From Ophioderma brevispina (taxonomy: Eukaryota > Echinodermata > Ophiuroidea > Amphilepidida > Ophiodermatidae), in contig JAMKCH010001715.1 in NCBI GenBank assembly GCA_023653785.1, positions 1 to 64,000 of the forward strand: DNA of 64,000 nt, given 5' to 3'. The notes under the pieces were generated by a model that made no database searches, was not told the origin of the DNA, and worked only from the letters and a program-made list of their open reading frames with translations. How positions within the stretch are numbered: position 1 is the first letter of the stretch; every line of letters starts with the position of its first letter. Made by a program: the position numbers and the translations under genes. Of the stretch, positions 60,285 through 64,000 are shown piece by piece.

Positions 60285-60535
60285 TTTTTATTTTTTGTCG
60301 TCTGCAAAGCAAGCGGCACATAGGGATTGCTTTGGTAACATGTGTGTCTGTGTATCTGTCTGTGTATCTGTGTGTCTGCGTATCTGTCTGTGGCAAAAAT
60401 GTTGACCCAAATGTTATCCCTAAACATAATTGCCCACTGTTTCCATATTTCATGACACTTGGATACAGTGGTCCTTGGTTAGTGACCTCATGTGACCTTG
60501 GTGACCTCATGTGACCTTTTACATTTTTAAAAATA
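60285..60535 (+). repeat. Family B element, copy with TCTG(TG) tract
   Basis: TTTTTTGTCGTCTGCAAAGC and GGCACATAGGGATTGCTTTG are followed by a TGTCTGTGTATCTGTCTGTG tract, GGCAAAAATGTTGACCC, ATGACACTTGGATACAGTGG, then GTGACCTCATGTGACCTTGG (TGACCT half-sites spaced by four). The 3' hairpin is absent. Confidence 0.65.
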
Positions 60536-60919
60536 TGTAACTTGGGGCATTCTGAAGAAAACTATTTCATTGGTTGCCATGGCAATCAGGAGTTGACCAA
60601 TCAAGACATTTTCACTGAATAACTAAAAAGTGAAATTTATTAACAAATGTTAGGGCACCCCTTTCAAGTTCTTAAACATAATATTGGACACTTTGCATAG
60701 TTTTCTCAAATGCACTTGTGTGTATGAATTGTATTTCCTCTTTCTGTATCAGTAAGCTAATGGTCTATTACCTTCATGGTTCTATGTTGTATGTCATCAG
60801 AGTTTACCTTAGTTCATTTCATCATCTGCAACACATTAATAAGCACATTTTGACTGTTCTAAGCTCCTGACATCTTTTCAGAAGTGTTCACTTTCAGAAG
60901 GGTTCACTTTATAATTCTT

Positions 60920-61625
60920 ATAGGTTAATTTTAAAAAGTAAAATATAGTTCATGGGTTAAGTTTTGTTTGAATTAAGCATAAAGTTTTCCATGTAGAGTT
61001 AGTATAATAAGCTGTTTGGGGTGGGTGCGGGATGGGGTATCTCCCTCCTGCGCTTCGCGCAGAACCATTGCGATGTTCGCTTTACAAAGCACATTTTCCA
61101 TGCAAATTTGATAGAAATAATTTGAATACTTACAGGTATGATCAACAGTTTTAAAAAGTAAAATATAGTTGATTGGTTATGTTTTGTTTCAATTATGCAT
61201 AAAGTGTACATGGAGAGTTTGTATAAAAAGCTGTCTGGGGTGGATGCGGAGTGCAGAACCCTTGCAATATTCGCTTTCAAAAAAACATTTTCCATGCAAA
61301 TTTGTTAGAAATAGGTCATGATCAACAGTTTTAAAAAGGTAGAATATAGTCGATGGGTTAACATTTGTTATATATGCAAAGTGTGGAACTCTTGCTATGT
61401 TCATTTTCCAAAACACATTTTCTCATGCAAATTTGATGGTAACATTATTTTATAATGCATGACCAACCGTTTTGCAAAGCAAAATCAAATTGTTTTAGTT
61501 TTTGCCTGATGTAATGGCCGCAATGCAGCCATTTGCCGCGTAAGCAATGCGGGTGTGGATGCGGGCGAAACTTAGGGATATTTAGTTTTCAAGACATGTT
61601 TTCTACCCAATTTAAAATTGCAAGT
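60920..61625. repeat. Satellite-like tandem repeat, unit about 150-220 bp
   Basis: Three to four units carry GTTTTAAAAAGTAAAATATA, a GG(T/G)TTA(A/T)GTTTTGTTT block, a GCTGT(T/C)TGGGGTGG block, CAGAACC.TTGC.AT.TTCG and CATTTTCCATGCAAATTTGA. Starts are near 60930, 61150, 61328 and 61470. The first unit contains the palindromic TGCGCTTCGCGCA. No coding sequence. Confidence 0.75.
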
Positions 61626-62939
61626 TAATTATAAAAATAGTAATATAGGCCTACTTTGAGTAACGGTCTGAAAAAAATAAACTTAACTGGTGTAAGGCTA
61701 ATTTTTTTAATGAAGTACGTCAAAGCTGGTGCACAGGCCATTTCATGCATGCGTAAAGGTAGCACAAGTTTGGTCGCAACGTTCAATGACAAATTTGTTG
61801 TCATTTCTCAAATAAGGAGAAGCCCTACACTTAAATTAAGCATGTAATTACTTTTTAAAACCGCACATGGCGTGGAAAAATGTTGCAAATTTTATGAGTA
61901 TTTTCCAACATAAGTAACAGGGCAGTTTATTTCTGTGTTTCCACAAGGCAAGTTTTTTTTATTATTTGTGTAATAAATGATTTATGTACAACAGGAACTC
62001 CAGCAATTTGTAGTTTACTTCTGCTATGAATTATAAGGCCCAAAAAATTAATTAATAGGTATGTCTCAGCTTCCCACACATACTGCTTTTAATAAGATTT
62101 AGCATGTAGCACTACACAGTGGTGATGTGTTTTCTTTTTCCCCCTCTGGGATCTTTTTACTTTTAACGGAACTTTTTATTTCGATCTGCATAATTGCAAA
62201 GGACAACTTTGTTGTGTTATTTAAAAGTTCATACCTTTTAAAGAAAAGCCACAGAACGTGTGGCTCATTCCAATAGTAATGGTTATTCAATTTTAATTTA
62301 GCTTATGACCTATACTTTCTTGTGGTGCCTTTCAATTCATAACCCATATCATGTATGGAGTATGCGCTGGGTCACACGAACATGGAAGTCTTGAATAACT
62401 GCTAGGTTTGTGAAAAATTCAATGTGGCAGGGATGACTTTTTCAACATTAGCATTGCAAAAACTTTGACATTGTTGTTTGAAAATATGAAACTTAAAATT
62501 GGTGTTGCTTTTGAAACATACATGTACACAACTATAGATGTTTAAGTTTCAAAAGTAGTTTTTTCTGACAGAAAACAAAATATTTGTCAATATCTTACTG
62601 CTAAATTTGTCCTTGTCGATGCATTAGTGAAAATTACATAACAAGCATATCCTCGATATTCTGAAATTAATATCATATAGACATGTTTTAATAACTTTAA
62701 AGCGGTCTTGAAGATGCCATTTACGACTGTTTCTATACCTGTTATTAATTTAATAAAGAATGCATAAAACTCTTCATTTCTCGATGAATACAGTGTGTTA
62801 AGCTTAGCCACTCACAGCGGTCTTTACTACAACAATTTTCCAATACAACAGTGCAAAAATGGACTTTGATGACAAATAGGGAGTGTGACTCCCATCTTGG
62901 ACGTGACGTGCATGTTAAGACCCTCATTTTCAGCATCGC

Positions 62940-63230
62940 TGTCACCCAAAGACCCCATATATTTTGAAAAAGTCACCCATTGACCCCATATTTTTTTTTA
63001 AATTTTACCAAACTGTCACCCAAAGACCCCTATATTTGGGAACATTTTGAAAATTTTCATTCAAAGACCCCTATTTTGGATGAAATTTTTGAAAAATTTT
63101 CTAAAAAGACCCCATTTTTGGGGAAAATGTTGCAAATTTTTCACCCAAAAACCCCTTATTTTGGGCATTTTAGCCGTCTCTCACCCAATGACCCCTATTT
63201 TTTTTAGTCCTCTGTCACTGAATGCCCCTG
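62940..63230. repeat. CACCCAAAGACCCC minisatellite, unit about 40-48 bp
   Basis: Six to seven degenerate units of TCACCCAAAGACCCCTATAT followed by TTTGGGAA.ATTTTGAAAATT. The plus-strand ORFs of 75 and 164 codons that run through or out of it translate to repeated KTPYFG/KDPYF-type motifs and are by-products of the repeat. Confidence 0.8.
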
Positions 63231-63261
63231 GGTTTCAAAGTGCCAGCCTTACACCCATATC

Positions 63262-63375
63262 CATTTCATATGTGATTGCAACCGCTACGGTCACATCCAT
63301 TTTTCCCACAATGTCTTTCGATATTTTTCCAGTCTTGAGAATTTTCAAACACTGGATTCAATTTACGTCAACTTT
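63262..63375. repeat. Dispersed repeat K, inverted copy
   Basis: Read on the minus strand this gives TTTGAAAATTCTCAAGACTG, then a GACATTGTGGGAAAAATGG block and CCGTAGCGGTTGC, matching 41790-41915. It follows the CACCCAAAGACCCC minisatellite closely. Confidence 0.55.
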
Positions 63376-63683
63376 TTTTTTTCAATTTTATAATCAGGAT
63401 TACGTACTTACCAGACCACTGTGCTTTACTTTGTTGAAACAAAATGGGATTTACTTCACCTACTGTATTGTCTCTGATAAACACTCCCATCTAATAAATG
63501 CCCCCCTCAATTTTTATTTGACCAAATGTTCCAAAAAGTAAAAAGATTTTAAAATAGTTTGTCCATATGTTGAATAAAAATATAAACTTGTAGTGGTATT
63601 GTGGTCTGTTCATTGAAACCATATCAAGTGGGCTAATGAATTAAATGCGATATACTAAAATGTGGCTCTTTGTTTTACTTTAG

Positions 63684-63789
63684 TTGGAAGAAATGAGCAA
63701 GCAGCAAGTTCAAGATGCCAATAGGAGAAATATCGAGTGTGCAAGAGGAAATAGAGAAAGCCCTCTAGGAAGTCCAGGTTAAGCAGATG
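63684..63789 (+). CDS. BRF1: BRF1 internal exon with frameshift and in-frame stop
   Basis: The acceptor TTACTTTAG and donor GTAAGTGG bound a 106-nt exon. Its first frame gives LEEMSKQQVQDANRR and, after a one-base shift near 63724-63731, ISSVQEEIEKAL. Together they resemble the coiled-coil-like stretch of BRF1 following the DPPS segment (vertebrate pattern [20 protein letters not shown]). A TAG codon then interrupts the second frame at 63765-63767 before EVQVKQM at the donor. The exon lies 28 kb after the previous one, and its identity rests partly on position and order. A later BRF1 exon is expected beyond the window end. Sequence error or pseudogene decay could both explain the lesions. Confidence 0.68.
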
Positions 63790-63867
63790 GTAAGTGGATG
63801 TATTCAATGAGTGTTAGTGTTAACCTAGACAAAAAGATTAGGTCAGGATTGCAGAATAGCACTGGTT

Positions 63868-64000
63868 TTAAAGGCATTTTTTTTTAATTTCAAGTTAAAA
63901 ACATAAGTTGATATCAATAGTCTGTTGTGTTCTCTAATGGATATGAGAGCCTGGCAAATGCACATACACCCCATCAAGTACCGGGGGACGAAACTTGCAG
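63868..64000 (+). mobile_element. MITE family E, cut by the window end
   Basis: GGTTTTAAAGGCATT is followed by ATGAGAGCCTGGCAAATGCA, CATACACCCCATCAAGTACC, as in the complete copy at 20915-21260. The right end lies beyond the window. It sits in the intron just after the fourth BRF1 exon. Confidence 0.55.

Noticed and set aside
62980..63541. ORFs of 75 and 164 codons with repeated KTPYFG-like motifs
   Set aside because: They translate a minisatellite and run on into a dispersed repeat; no start context, splice signals or family match.

Overview
This is a eukaryotic, animal-type window: AT-rich, dense in transposon-derived repeats and simple repeats, with short exons separated by introns of 4 to 28 kb. 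No bacterial-style gene clusters, rRNA genes or CRISPR arrays are visible. The repeat style (tRNA-derived SINEs ending in a TTATAAAGCGCC-type tail, many short inverted-repeat elements, tracts rich in AGGTCA) and the protein match suggest a marine invertebrate, probably a deuterostome such as an echinoderm or hemichordate. The species cannot be fixed from the sequence alone.

One gene is recognisable: the plus-strand gene for BRF1, the TFIIB-related subunit of RNA polymerase III factor TFIIIB. Four consecutive internal exons are seen at 11763-11912, 15749-15842, about 35128-35253 and 63684-63789. They encode the second cyclin-like fold and the start of the region after it. The window therefore covers mainly three large BRF1 introns, plus part of the upstream and downstream flanks. 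The first two exons are intact and join in phase. The last two carry single-base frameshifts, a stop codon and an imperfect acceptor, which is either consensus error from noisy long reads or real decay. A second, weaker coding candidate is a 53-codon minus-strand ORF at 50895-51056, possibly the last exon of a nested gene.

Layout. 1-5400: an inverted-repeat element, two sets of degenerate direct repeats, a 1-kb G/A-rich minisatellite and a LINE tail. 5600-9850: a hairpin-headed repeat, two inverted-repeat (MITE-like) elements and a LINE reverse-transcriptase fragment. 11.7-16.2 kb: BRF1 exons, an AGGTCA-bearing element, a SINE and a tandem duplication. 16.7-29 kb: simple repeats, more AGGTCA elements, and a Tc1/mariner-like element with arms of about 220 bp. 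29.6-34 kb: a nest of insertions, with one element interrupted by a second element and by a 3.5-kb element full of TGACCT arrays. 34.4-36.2 kb: TTAA-flanked MITEs next to BRF1 exon 3. 36.8-40.9 kb: a 2-kb tandem duplication whose copies differ mostly by small indels. 40.9-44.1 kb: two hAT-like elements and a large foldback palindrome. 48-56.5 kb: minisatellites, a SINE, more AGGTCA elements, a TA-flanked MITE, a short telomere-like tract and another TTAA element. 60-64 kb: satellite-like tandem repeats and the fourth BRF1 exon.

The most interesting pattern is that several repeat families share one architecture: a palindromic 5' head, a TG-rich stretch, a tract of AGGTCA half-sites (including exact DR1-, DR3- and DR4-spaced pairs as bound by nuclear receptors), and a 3' end that echoes the head. 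I do not recognise this as a named element class.
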